From Aphelenchoides besseyi (lineage: Eukaryota; Nematoda; Chromadorea; Rhabditida; Aphelenchoididae), in NCBI GenBank assembly GCA_024699855.1, contig JAMPIQ010000002.1, positions 3,534,001-3,598,000 on the forward strand: 64,000 nt of DNA, read 5' to 3'. Both the position numbers and the translations under genes were made by a program. Of the stretch, positions 48,001 to 61,363 are shown piece after piece; the first letter of the stretch is position 1, and every line of letters starts with the position of its first letter. Below the pieces are notes generated by a model. The model did not search any database and was not told the origin of the DNA. It saw nothing but the letters and a program-made list of their open reading frames with translations.

Positions 48001-51000
48001 TTGGGCTGAACGAAGATGCTCCCGATCAATGGCTTGAGTTCTCACAACAAAACGAAATTCGTTCAAATCGCGTGATCAATCCGTTTCCGTTTCTGAACTC
48101 AAGAAGCTCTCCGTATGCCGCCTTAGTTGTCTCGAGCAGGTTGGTCGATGGAACGAAACTGAATACGTTTCTTTTAGCAACGTGAATTTGAATTACAATT
48201 GTTTCGGCAATCCGCAATCTGATTATGAAATCGCGACTTCATTGATGGAACATGCGAAAATTGTCGACGCAAGCAGAAACAACTGGGGCGATCGCTTTGT
48301 TCGTAATTTTCAGCATCGAATTTTTGATCAGGTACTCGGTTTCCATCTTATTTTAACGCTTCTGTATAGTTCAATCGGTATTCTCTAGCTCGAATCAATA
48401 TCGAACCCTACGCAGCGATTTGCAATCAAGTCAAACCCGCAGAAACACTTTTGCAAGAGAACTTCCGTTACTACAAAAACGAGAATCAACCGTTCATTAT
48501 TGGCGGAACTATCTATCAGAATGAAGATCTTGAAGTTGGTCGCTACACGGTCATTGAAGACCTTCAAATTATGCCCGGAGCTCGACTTACAATACCGCCG
48601 GATACCGAACTGCAATTTGCGAATGGAATTGGAATGCTTGTTCAAGGCATAGTTGAGATTCGAATAGTTGATTAACCTTTTGGTTTAGGTGAGCTCATTC
48701 GCTCGGATCACGGCATTTCGAACGCTCCGATCAAGTTTACTACTCAGTCGTTCAAGTTGCCCAAATTGCCGAATATTCGTCTTGTCGATGAGTGGGGAAA
48801 CGAAGATGTGTTGGCCGGACGATTGGAAGTCAAAATTGAAGATCAATGGGGTACGATTTGTAATCGCTCTTGGACTGCGCAATTAGCTCAGTTGGCATGC
48901 AATCAATTGGGTTTGACTATGGACCCGCAATACTTCGAGAATTGGCGTATCTACGTATCAAAAGGCGACCAACCAATGATTATGGACAATATAAGATGTG
49001 AGGAACGAGAATACGATATTACTCGTTGTCGCTACGATGGTTCATTTCATAACATTCAAGTAAGCAATATTTTCACGTCGATAACTAACTGTTAACATAG
49101 GCGTCTTGTCGTGCAACCGAGGTCGTTGGTTTGCGTTGTGTTCCTCCATTGTGGGCTGGTGTTCGATACTCATTGTATGCTAGTCCACCAACAATCACTG
49201 GACAATCGACGATGGACCATTGGATCATTGAGAAGGCGGGACTGTTCGATTTTCGTACATCAACTTTTAGTCCCGCTCTTCAAATCGATTGGAATTATCA
49301 CACCTTTCATAATCTGACACTTCGCGACAATTTCGGCGATGGTCTCTACATTGTTTACAACGATCTGACCAAAAAACCGGCAATTCGATATTCGCAGTTT
49401 CTCAACAATCGGTTGAACGGAATCAAGTTGTCGTCGAACGGAATAACAATCGAAAAAGTATGCTGTTGATTCAACAAACTTCACTCACGACTATTCAGGT
49501 GACAATTAGTGGTAACCAAAACGCGGGAGTTCGCTATGATCCACAAAGTAAGTTCTGTCATTTAGATGTTGAATGCTAATTAACTCGTTTACTTGCAGTT
49601 AGTGCCGCTCTTCAACGTGACATTGTACGTTTTCCGGTTATGCAAGAGTTAAGTTGTTTGAGGCTTTAGGTTTCATGGTTAGATGCAAATGAACAGCCGG
49701 AACAAGTTGCTAACAACGTTTACGTCTTTCCGAATTCATCGTTCAAACAACTTCCATTATTCGAATCACAACTTAAACATCGTTTCTTTCTGAAGGCAGG
49801 ATTCACTAACGATTGTCCTCAAAGTTCGTATGTTCCATGTGCATTCGAAACGAAACTGGTAGCTGAAAGCAAACCGTACGGTATGACTCCAAAGCTGGTT
49901 GTTCAGGTTTGATTAATAACTAGTCAAAATAGGTTAATTTTTCTTTAGATTGTGAATCCACCGAATAATGTATCTGACGAAGAAGCCCTAATCATTGACC
50001 CTCAAACACAAAAACGTTGGAATACACGAAAAAACTTCATTGAATTTCCGATCACTTCTGCTGGACACCAACTAATCTTCAGATACACACGATCGTATGG
50101 TGCACCAAAATTAGTTCTGTTGGTTTTGTATCTTGACGCTCAAGAGTATTTGGATCGTTTCGTTCATGTTTACGAAAGTGTCATTGAGAACAATCAGTAC
50201 GGTGTGTCTGCGGTACATTACAGCAATTCGACATTTGCCGATGGCGCCGTTTTGAATCGATGGTCCGAGGAGAAGATTTGGTTTCAAAAGGTTTGAAGAT
50301 CACATGTTCAAAGAAAACATATTGTTCAGGTCAACTTCACAAAAAACAACGAAGCAGTGGTTTGGATTCACAGTCCACAACACGATGTAATCACTGGAAC
50401 ACCACTGGCCGATATTACTTGGCACATCGACAATTGTTCGATTTACGATAACAACGGACCTGTGATCGACACACATCGAGATCTCTATGCATCTGCCAAC
50501 ATTTTCCATTGGAACTTTTGGTCGAACACTTTTGCGAATAACACGAAAAGCGGAATCAACGTCTATTTACCCGACACCTACGATCTTTTGGCACCGAAAA
50601 CTCATACCTTTCTGGTCAGTTGTAAGAAAAACAAACTTAAATGAACTTTGTTTTAGATGACAGAAAATCGACTTCAAGGGAACACGAATTTTTATGTGCA
50701 TCTCGGTGGATATTACACGTTTGCAAATATCTCGTCGAACAATTTCACCGACAACTTTGCTCGCGATCTCTCCGGAATTGTCGAGTTGAGTGGAATGGAG
50801 AAATGGCTGATTATGGAACGAAATCGGTTCTTCTCGAATTGGGTACTTAAACTCTTGCAACATTAATGCTTTCTTTACTTAGGGTCATTGGATGGTTCGA
50901 GTGAAAACGGACAGTCAGAGTCTACGAAATGGTGGAAGAGAAATTCCATCATACATCCAATTCAACTACATTCAGTTTAACTGGTTTATGCAACAGGGCG

Positions 51001-54000
51001 ATGATTACGTTGACATGTATCCGCGTTCCTACGCTGTTGGAGCTTTTGGTACTCAGAAGGTCGACATTCATTACAATCGAGTGAAAAACCCACTCATGGA
51101 CTTTGAGATCGTTGCGGGATGCGCAGTTAGTTCTTCTTACGTTTATTTTATTTGGTGATTTCAGCCACAAACGTACGGTGTTGACGTTATGAACGTGACT
51201 TACAATTGGTTTGGAGTGGCCAACGAAGCGCAGGTTTCTCAACGAGTTTTCGATTTGGATGATTGGAATATTTTCACAATCGCCAACTTTACCCCCTTTT
51301 ACTTGACTGAAGAACAGTTTTTGAAGTAAGTATAATCCACTGAGTTTTATCTAAAGATTCTTACTTTCAGTTTTTGGTGGCATCCTTCGAAGGCAAATTG
51401 AAGTTTTTGAGATCATCAAAACATTTGATTTCAGGGTCAATTGTCTTTTGCAAAACCAGCCGAACCAAATGCCTTGGATTTGAAGGGACGTATGTACGAA
51501 TCAAAAGTTTTGGATTTGAATGCAGAAAGATGTAAGACGATCAATTGCTTCTGTTTAAATGGCTATCTTTAGGGTATACGTTTCCTTACATTTATCGACC
51601 GTTTCGTCCTTATCGTATTACACGGTAATCGAATAATCGGGTTGAATTAGTTGGAGTCTTTTTAGCGACTTGACAATTATGCCCGGTGCAACATTGACAA
51701 TCGAAAAGAACGTTGAAGTCCACGTTGCACCGAACGCTCGAATTCTCGTTCTGGGCAATTTGATTTGTGCCGGAACGTTGTGGCAGCCGATCCGTTTCAA
51801 ACCATTGAACGTCACTGAAGTGGCCGAGGAAGAAGGCCAAGTAGCCACCCGTTACAAACGTGCGACTCTTCAACGTCGTCGACTAGGAGAAACTCGATGG
51901 TCGAACGTTGACCGACGACACGCCAATTTCGTTCGTCGACAACGATGGAAACGACATTCGTTAAGTGGATCTCCGCGAACGAGTTTGATTTACGATCCGG
52001 TATACAAGGAGTTTCCGGCACTTCGTCGAGATGATCCCTACTTCCAAGAGTTTCGAGTTCAATTGACGTCGAATGGAAGTCGAGCAGAAAGAAGCGGTTT
52101 CTTGGAGTTATACAACGCGACAACGGGCGAAATAGTTCCGTCTTGCGATCAACAATTTACGATTCGAAATGCACAAGTAAGTGTTGGATGAAACGTAAAG
52201 TAATAGAAACACTTAAGGTTGTTTGTCGTGAACTTGGATTTGAGTATCAAAACGCGTACCATTGGATTACACCGCGTTATGACACTGATCCACAATTACA
52301 TTTAGTGGTTTGTTTATTACACAAAATTTCCTTCAAATTTGCACTTAGAAAACATACATGGAGCCTCGACAATGTCAGGGAGATGAGCCGCGATTGGACA
52401 AATGTCCGCTTCGAATGGCGGCCAACGACTCGTTATGGATGTGCAAAGATGCGCCAATGTTCTACAACTACATTCATTGTGGAGTGGGAAAACGAGTTAA
52501 CGCTGATTTTGTTGGTCATTTTGGCGGAATCACAATCGCAAGTCCAAGTTTGGAGTTGGTTCAAGAGCCAGAAACCGGTTAGTCAACTAACAAACGACTT
52601 GAATGATGTTGAAGTTTGAAGATCAATCAGTTTTACAACACGTGGAAATTGTCGGTGGTGGTCAAGCGCACAATGAAACTGTCTATGCGGGTGCTCTTCA
52701 AATCATACGACGATCTCCAATTCTCGAAAATGTCAACGTGACCAATTCATCAATGCACGGAGTTCAAGTAAACTGTCCTTAAATTGAAGTCTATTGATGA
52801 ATTTCAGATAATTTCTCCTCGTGCAAACATCGTCACAACACGTCTGAATATATCGGACAACTCTGGACAAGGAATCAGTATCTTGTCTACGAATCTACAA
52901 GCTGCGAGTCCAAACTCCGGTTCGCATTCATAGTCGATTAGATTCACATACTTTTGATTCTAGCCGTACCAAAAGGCCCGTTGAATATTCCTTATAACGT
53001 CGTTGGAATGTTGGACATTTGTGCTGCGGGAAAGAACATTCGTATTTCGAACCGCATTCTTTTGTATTACAAATACGATTCGAAAGCCGTGGATTGTGTC
53101 AAAATCTTCAAATCGGTCAATGGAAAACCGTTGGGTTTTCGTTTTCTTCAGGTTTGTTCGTGAGTGTACAGTCATTTAATCGATGTTGTTTGGGTGAACT
53201 TCTACAATTCCAACAACCATTTGGGACGTACGGACGCGTTTTCCGTCTACGAAGACGAGTCGTTTTCTTCGTCGTCTTTGATCGCACATTTCACTTCTGA
53301 TTCTCAGTTTGATCACGTTGTTTTGCCAACTCGCTCAACGAAAATGGCATTCCACTTGAGAGCAACAGCGGCGGATGGAGAATATGGATTTATTGCTGAG
53401 GTCGCTACGTTGCCATCGACTCCAGATGGTCGAAATGTTGAAGAAGTGGCAATTCGAAATTCACGATTCGAGAAAAACGATCGAGGTGCCGTTCAGTATA
53501 GGAACTGTGGTGAAATTGGACCAAATCTAATTGTCGAACAATGCTCTATGAATTCAAATGGATACTATTTGTATGGGAACGTCTCAACAAGCGCTCAAGC
53601 GATGGAGCTTCATTTGCATAACACATTGGTGAGTACATAATCAAGAGTAGCTGCTCATTTAGTCTTTTAGTTGTTTCTTTATCGTGGTAATGCAATCTAT
53701 GACAATCGCGGTGGTTTGTTGATCACGGCTGAAAGTTCGAGTGCCGTTGCAAGACTGTTGGCAATAATCAAAAATTCGGCCTTTGTTATGAACACAAACT
53801 CTACGGCATTTGCTGTTTTGGGTAATAACTTCCAAGTAGGTCAAATTTTATTTACAATATTTGATTGAAACTGTTTCAGCGTGTAACTCTATTGAACAAC
53901 ATCTTCAGTCGAAACTTTGCTCTCTACTTCGACACTCTGCTTGTTCAAGGAATGTCCGTGAATTTGACGAGAAACTTGTTTATTAACAATACGGGACTTC

Positions 54001-56578
54001 ATACCGTTGATACTCAAGGACAATCACGTATCGCTCCGGATTCTCAGTATTTTGAATGGAATGCATTTGTCGACAACATCGCTTTGGGTCACGGAAATCA
54101 GTATCTTGAGCATTACGGTCATCTGCCAATGAATGAAAACGACGAATTCCGACGACGACCGAAACGTCAAATTCTTACTCAACGAGGAGTCAGTTTCGAT
54201 TGGTGGACTCATGTTGGATCAGATACTGGGCGCTATCGAGCGACAGTTGTAGCGGGATCTTCGAACCAACGGCTACATCGAAACATCTTCAACAACCCGT
54301 TGAATGACTTTGAGTTGGCACTTGCCGTTGAGTCACAGTAATCTGATTTGGTGATGTATTTTCATTAGCAATTTATTTTTAGATACGATACGGGAGTTGT
54401 TGATGCCCGACTAAACTATTGGGGCTATCCGGGAACTCCATCTGTTGCTGCAGGCAAAATTTTGGATCAATCGGATTATCCGTATCTCATACGAGCTAAT
54501 TATGAACCAATACTTGAGTCTAACACATCACTTGTTGAAGGTATAGAAAATGATCGATGCAATTACAATTTTGGTTTTAGGTGACTGTCCTCCCGGTTGG
54601 TTCCAAGTGGGAAACGAGGAGTTCAAGTCGTGTTTCCTGTTCGTTGGAGCTTCAATGACATTCAATCAAGCGGTTAAATTTTGCGAAGAAATGGACGCTT
54701 TCATGCCAATTCTACGAGCTGATGACAGTCGACAAAAAGAACTTGCTGCTCGTATTGACGGCTTCGGAACACACTATATTACCGAAGCTGAACGACATCA
54801 TTCGTTTGGAGTAATCGTTCGATTTTGTTAACAGTTGAAATCGTTGTTTTAGATGTCCTATGACATTCCAATCTGGGTGAGTAGTGTATCTTTGCCATCG
54901 AATCAATGCGGTTGGATGTCCAGTCGAACAGCAGCCATAGCCGAACATAATTGTAATAATTTGCTACCATTTGTTTGTGAACGAGGTAAACAGACGTAAC
55001 TAGTCACTTATGAGGTTTTTAGGAACTAAACCATATCAAGAGCCAGTTCTATGGCGACGAGATATTATCTTGGCCGCAGCATTGCTTCTCATTCTTCTCA
55101 TTACCGTTGCTCTTCTTTTGGTTTGCGCGTGTCGAAAAGCTCAGAAACGAACTGAACATCGTCAATTGAAGAAGCAATTCTATCGAGACTCAATACGTCA
55201 TAGTCGAAGACGCGCAAGCCAAGGAAACGGAAGATCGGCAGTTTCTGATGTTTTCGATACAATGAATCCACGATCAAGTGTTGCAAACTTTGCAGCGGCT
55301 AATGGACGTAAAAACGCAAGATTAACGAAAGGAACAGAAGCAAACTCTACAGTTGATGATGCCACTTCTTGTTCGACATGTACGGGCAGTGGTGGTCGTT
55401 GTGATTGTGCTCGAACTAACTCGTCGAATACCGATCGAACATACGCATCGCTGCCGACAACTGCCGCAACTTCAGCAGGAATAAACAAAAACGAAGCACC
55501 ACCTGCTTACTGTGATCGACCGCCCGGTAAAGATGGTCGATTAGTTGATTCTCGACGACGACCCTCATTTTCTCTGCGACCGGATCCCTATGAAGCAACG
55601 TCGACTTTTCGATCACCTCAAATTGCCGTTCAACGTCAGAGTTCGACTGCAGTAACGAGTGGAATATACGATGAAATGTCTGCTTCGTTTATGTCAACAA
55701 CGTCATGCAGTTCATCAGCTTGTTGTGCATCAGCGTCTTCATCTCGAACAACTGCTGTTTATTGTTCCACTTGTTCACCACCGTCACAAACGTTAAGTGA
55801 AACACCGTCAATGGCCGATTCGCCACAACCTTCGGGTGATTCGTTCGATGAAACGGCGAGTGCTCGTTCGTTATCCAGTGATTCGACAGTTACCGGTGTT
55901 CCCGTTGAAAGACCGCTTCTTCGTTCAAAAGTTTCTGGCACGCAAAGAACAATTCAAAGTACAGGTCGACGTTCTTTGGCCTCTTCAAGTTCAACTGCTA
56001 CAATTCTGCAAGCTAGTTCGCGAACTGATGCCACATTCTCGGCCGGTCGAAACGGTGGTGGAACTCGTGCCGAAAGCTACAGATCTGGACGTGCACAACC
56101 GCTTTCGCCTTCTCGTTCAAATCCCGATCTTTTGGCACAATCAAGGGCTCCTCCATTAACTCCAGATGCAATGACATCATTGAGTCGTCATGATTCTGCT
56201 CGTTCTGCTCTATTACCTCCCGCTCCACCTCCTTACAACAGTTTCAGAGTAAGAGAAAAGTACAATGAGATGAACTGTGTTTTTCAGGGCAAATCAGAAG
56301 AACGTCGCGGCACATTCGGTGCTCCACAACCTACATCTTTAGCTCAGATTTTACAACGTGGAATCGTTCCCGTAGCCCAAACAATTTCACAAGCCCCTCG
56401 GCCTCAAACTTCAGCAACAAGTGGATATGTCAACATAAACCCAAATGCTTCCAGTACTCCTTCTCATTTACCATCTACAAGTGCCGTTCGTCCTTCAACT
56501 GTGTCGGGAGTTCGACGTCCTGGACGCTTGCCATCAACCGAAGATGATCGTTACATTCCAATGGAAACATCAATGTAA
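45073..56578 (+). CDS. bark: Bark beetle/Anakonda-type tricellular junction protein
   Basis: Very large single-pass membrane protein, about 3,100-3,300 residues. Drosophila Bark beetle (Anakonda) organises tricellular junctions of septate epithelia. After a hydrophobic leader (LIAICQLVVFFYITTPD) the ectodomain has three long repeats, each with an SRCR domain and parallel beta-helix (pectin-lyase-like) segments. The SRCR domains are near 45540-45960 (FRLVDGPTVRQGRLQMKF), 48775-49150 (RLVDEW, WGTICNRSWTAQLAQLACNQ) and 52040-52490 (VVCRELGFEYQNAY, HCGVGK). A C-type lectin-like domain lies at about 54583-54985 (CGWMSS, LLPFVCERG), then a TM segment (IILAAALLLILLITVALLLV, from 55058) and a Ser/Thr/Arg-rich cytosolic tail of about 480 residues. 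The tail ends METSM, fitting a class I PDZ ligand (T-S-M). About 40 short introns. A poly(A) signal follows at 56692-56697. Confidence 0.88.
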
Positions 56579-56691
56579 TCACAAGATGTTTTTACGCGGG
56601 TTTTCATTAACTTATTGTTGTTTCAATTTGTGATCTCGACACTCTCACTGCTGTTTCTTTTACCTCATTTTTCGATCGTTGATATACGGTT

Positions 56692-56697
56692 AATAAA
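56692..56697 (+). promoter_or_regulatory. AATAAA poly(A) signal
   Basis: Hexamer 114 bases after the stop of the Anakonda-like gene, just before the end of the opposing chemoreceptor gene. Confidence 0.55.
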
Positions 56698-56733
56698 GTT
56701 TTACAATTGATGGACAAGAAATGATATCATTGT

Positions 56734-58058
56734 TCAGATTTGATAAGATTTAATCGATTGGTTGCTCGCCTTTGCCGTAGATGGCAGTTGAGATTGAAGT
56801 TGCTGTGACGAAAAAGCGGTGATCATCGTGCTTTTTGAGAATCGGATTCCGCACAAGAACCGACGATATGAAGGGATTATTATTAAGATTGAAGCGCTGT
56901 TCAATGTTGGAATCAGAGTACCGACCTGAAATACAAAATCAACTTCAAATTCGTCTATTTTCTTGTTACCAGATCCATAAAGAACCCGAGATACAAAGTG
57001 CGGATTTTGAGTATCGGCAGAAAGTTTGCGGTAAACAACGGAAGAGCGACGGTCAGAAACGGGTATGTTGCCTACAACTACTGTTAACAAATTTCAAGTG
57101 ATTTCGCATACTTGAAGTACTAGGATATACGTCAAGCTTTTGTGTGCCGTGATTGTTGATTTCGACATCAAATGTCGTTTCTTGTTCAATTCATCCCAAA
57201 TTTTGTAGCCCGTGTAGATAACAACAGCGTACGAAAGGGTCATTATAATCAGGGCATCGACAAAATGAATTGCGGTGATGAGATTTGACTGAAATTTACT
57301 TTTTTAATACCATTTGATTAGTTTGAGATTAGAAACTAAAGAACAACGCGCGTCAATCGTCCAATTAATACCAATCTGTGGTGTGCTTTAGGAACACGCA
57401 AATGACCAAAGAATGTAAACAGAGCGAATTCTGATTCTCAAATTCAATTCGGATGAACTCACCGCATCACCTACTGCGAAACCAACATCGCCAACCGGAA
57501 ACATCTTGTTTTCGGCCAAAATTTCCGCGTAGTAATCCATTTTGGTCGAATGACCGTCGTAGTCAAAAGTAACGTATTGGAGCGCAGCATCTGAAAAGAA
57601 ATCATTCAAATGTTCCAGTAAATTAGCTCACGTATTGCGACCCACAAACTTCCAGCCACGTAGATCGAATAGTACTGACAAGAAGTATAGGGTGTGGAAC
57701 GACAAACAACCGAGTAGCGCGAAAGAAATGTCATAGGGACGTTCACCACAGTCATGTACAACGCGAAAATCCAAACGACATCTGCATGAATTGCCCACGA
57801 TTTGGGCAACAAACCATCGGTTATCATGAAGATCTTGTCGTTGTTGATTTCGGGAATTTCCATAGTAATCAGCGTAACGGTTGTAAAAACAATATCGACC
57901 ATACAATTCAGTAGCAAGATTTTACGGTAATGTCGAGTGAACTTTCCACTTCGTGTTGTGACCAAAAACAAAACGATAATGTTGAGAAAGTAGGCGATGA
58001 AACCAAAGAAGAGTTGGTAGTAGAAATGAAATCGACGAGCCCATTGGAAAACAGTCAT
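56734..58058 (-). CDS. 7TM chemoreceptor, Str/Srd type
   Basis: Starts at 58058 (MTVFQWARRFHFYYQLFFGF). Exon 1 gives TM1 to TM3 (YFLNIIVLFLVTT, HYRKILLLNCMVDIVFTTVT, VNVPMTFLSRYSVVC). Further exons give the long second extracellular loop (DYYAEILAENKMFPVGD), TM5 (IHFVDALIIMTLSYAVVIYT), KKRHLMSKSTITAHKSLTY, and TM6 (ATYPFLTVALPLFTANFLPI). A last exon joins after a 46-base intron with VGTLIPTLNSASILIIIPSY and the YRR end of TM7. About 340 residues. Complete, Str-superfamily layout. Convergent with the Anakonda-like gene. Confidence 0.78.
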
Positions 58059-60022
58059 TTTGAGGAACTAAATGATTGTATCAAAGCCACGATGCGACTT
58101 ATATTTGAGAGAGGCGCGAAGGATGATCTTTATTTAAAGTTATTTTCTCTTATAAGCTCAACAATATGAACGCAACATTCATTCACGTAAACATCGGACC
58201 TGAATACCCGAAAGTAATCAGAAAACAAACTCCACCTCTTCATTTTCTGTCACGAATTCCAAATGTTGCCATTCAGAAATGATGTCAATCACGCAAACAA
58301 CACTCGTTTAGACGACATTTAAGCTTCGTATGTAACTGGTGTTGAAAATAGAAACGATTTAAACCGATGACCACGACACCTAAGTACACTGACATTCAGA
58401 ACGGAAATCGTTTTGTAGTCAATAGAACTAGTTCTCTAAGTGGCTATTACCACTTTGATTGTTGTATTCCAACTACATCTCTGTTTTTGTACTGAAAGTA
58501 ATTAGAAGCTTACGACCACTTTTACGATAAGAACTTAGTTTGGATCTCAACCCTAACAGACCACCCGCCATGTAATTCGATGTGTTCGCATAAAAACCTC
58601 GAATATGAACGTTAATTTTCGACGTGTGAGGTCCAAAAAATTTACGTAATTGACAGTTACATCTACGGTTTTCAATGGTGTTGTTCACTTTTTATCCGCT
58701 CAATAACAACCACGTAACAAATCTACACGTCAAAATTCTGCTTAAATCTTCGTCGATCCACCACTTCTTTACGATTCCTTCTTGTGACCTTCAAACCTAG
58801 TTATTAGCCCACAGAAGAATAAGAAATTAACTGAAAGGCAAAAGTGAAATGAACGAAACAAAAATATCGGTTGCTTCTGAATGCTCAAAAACCACTTTGT
58901 ATTCAGATCATTAAACTTCTAGCGGAAGTTCGAGAACTCGCAGCCTCTCGCTTTCAGCATTTGGCAACATTTTGGCCGTGAATTCGAAGACTTCCAAGAA
59001 AACAAACGACTATAGCATCAGAGAAAGTAAATTAAATGCCAACGCGTAAATTGAGCGTGTGACTCGAAGAATGCTCGTAGGTTATAGATGATTTGAATGC
59101 TGAGCAAAAGTCTGTGAGCTTATCTGTTCAATGCTTCTATAGGAATCGTCGAGGAGCTACGTCAAAAAGTCGACTTTAATTTCTTTCATTGCATATTCCA
59201 ACTGCACGTTCCATCCTTCCGTTTTCGGATAATAAGCTCAAAACCAACGGCCATCAGTGTTTCTATGAAGACATCGGTTCAACAAAAAACATTCAACTGT
59301 TAGTTGAGATGAGAACTTGCGACACTTAAACAGAAATTACTTTGTTTTTCTTATCATCCATAAGCGAAAAGAATACTTGATTGCAAGCTTATTTCAAGTA
59401 ACTCAGACAGCAGAACCCAATTCTTCCACAAAGGAACGTTGCGTTAAAAGCCGTCGATTCCCGCGCATTTGTTCCGAGAATAAGAGCTCGCTTCCTGGAT
59501 TCATTTCTTAGCAAATTGGCAACATACCCAATGGAAAGTCTGACCGTAAAAGTTCACAGAAACATCGTAAATTCCGTTAGATAAACGACAACTGTGAAAT
59601 TGCGACATTCCTTCCACACAGTTATCTGGATGCTTAATCTATTATAGAACGTTTAAATGAGTTAATTACAAATTAAAATCACTCAGAGTTCTTATCATGT
59701 TTTTCACAACCTTTTTGAAAGCGAGACATTAGAATCAATCGGTGGTCTTTGAATTGAAGTGCTTGAAAGGAAAGCGTCGCTAAATTCTCGAATTTGTGTC
59801 GTTTATTGCGAACATTTCCTTTCAAATACAAAAGCGGAGCAAGGACGCGAGTTTCCAGGTGATTGGGGTCGTGAGCGAGCGGTTTTTTATTGTGCTACTC
59901 ACCACCGAGTATGTCAAGTTGACAGCACGAAAAGTGGTTTGTGTTGTATGTTCGGTCTATGCTGTTTGATCGGAAATGAATTCGGGAAATGAATGTTCGA
60001 GTAACTTTCATGTAAGTGAAAT
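58059..60022. other. gene-poor intergenic region
   Basis: About 2 kb with only short, domain-free open frames on both strands. A 72-codon frame at 58473-58688 (-) has no splice partner. No tRNA-like structure was seen. Confidence 0.4.
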
Positions 60023-61041
60023 CTAGATCTTTTTGTGCAAATCATTTAGATGTTCGTCTGTTTTATGAGCAAAAATTGGTGCAATTTCAACAGGCCGTGC
60101 AATGAACTGAACTTCTGTCATTACCACGTTCTTTTTGTTTACGTACTTGTGATTCTCGTTTTGTGTTTGATCACTTATTTGCTCCAAGAGCTTTTCAATG
60201 AGATTTTGAAGGTTAGTTCCGGTTGACAATTTGATCGAAATCAGTTACTTTAGTGGATGGTAGAACAGGAAGACCACGAATTGGATCATGAAGCGAGAGA
60301 ACGACGAAATCCACATTATCTTCTCGAACAGTTACGATAATCATTTGACTGCGGGTTACATAAACTTCTTCAATCTGTCGACCAGCATAAGCTGCTTGGT
60401 ATCTTTACGATTTACAACTTTATTGCCAATAGGCACGCAAATTCACGTATCGAACTTTTGTCTCAAAAGTTGGACGAAACCCTGAAAACAAGAAGAAGGT
60501 CAACAAGTTTTGTCTCTAAACAAACATATTCGTCGTTTATCAACACGCACTGTGATCACATCAACGATTATAACCAAAAGTCGAGCAGCGCTTTCGCAAC
60601 CACTTAGTTTGGTTAGTTTGTCGGGCAATAGGTCCATCAACGTCTGGTTTTCAAGTGAAAAAGAATAGTCGATGTAAAAAGCAATGCTTTCCAGACGTTT
60701 TGATTCTGAAGAAGATTCGAGTTCTGTGATATTTCAAGTTTAAGTTCACAGTTCAGGGCGTTGCATAGATGAGCGTATGAAATGAATATGTGCCGGGTTA
60801 CATCTTGTGTTACTGCGTGTATATCCACTGTCAAGATTTGGCACATGAAAAGAAAGCGGCGACTTCGTGCATTTGGTTAAAATGTAACGATTTCCATGGA
60901 CATTCCACCTTGAAACACACTAACATAGACGCCATCGGTGAACAAAACAAAACTCATTTTGACATCTTTCAATCCGAACATCTCTTCGCAGTACCGTCGA
61001 CTCAAGAATGTCAAAGGGTTTTCTTTTCGATCGACTCTCAT
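60023..61041 (-). CDS. unknown protein, about 265 residues, six or seven exons
   Basis: I do not recognise this protein. A single frame can be carried from ATG 61041 (MRVDRKENPLTFLSRRYCEE) to the stop at 60023 by splicing introns of about 40, 41, 53, 67, 44 and 58 bases, all with GT and AG ends. The spliced sequence includes VECPWKSLHFNQMHEVAAFF, YAHLCNALNCELKLEISQNS, LLPDKLTKLSGCESAARLLV, EVYVTRSQMIIVTVREDNVD and FVVLSLHDPIRGLPVLPSTK. It ends TDEHLNDLHKKI. No signal peptide or clear TM segment is present, so it is probably cytosolic or nuclear. The alternating strand-and-helix pattern suggests a globular domain. A different splice choice at the third junction would add a segment but introduces a stop. 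Confidence 0.5.
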
Positions 61042-61363
61042 TGGCAACCACGTGAAAGAAATTATGCAAATGTGAATTTAAGTTGAAGACGAGAAGGTTG
61101 AGCTTTGTTTAGTTTTCTCGCTCCATTTTTATCTAAACAAAGTCCACTGATTCAAACAGTAAAAAGAATAATCGAGGGTGAACTTCGGCGGATCGAAGTT
61201 TATAAGAGGAAGCAAAAAAGAAGCAAATGTCGCTCGTGGGACGCAAATCGAACTTTCACGTCTCTTCAAAGTAAAAGCAAAAGGTTTGGTTGTTGAGTAT
61301 TCGTGATTAGAACGTTAGTTAGACTTGATTGGGTTGGTTAATGACTTTATTGGAGACTAATCT

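Noticed and set aside
60650..60780. Apparent frame break in the unknown gene at 60-61 kb
   Set aside because: A 53-base intron ending just before the TLMDLLPD segment keeps the frame. Earlier choices created a stop at the junction.
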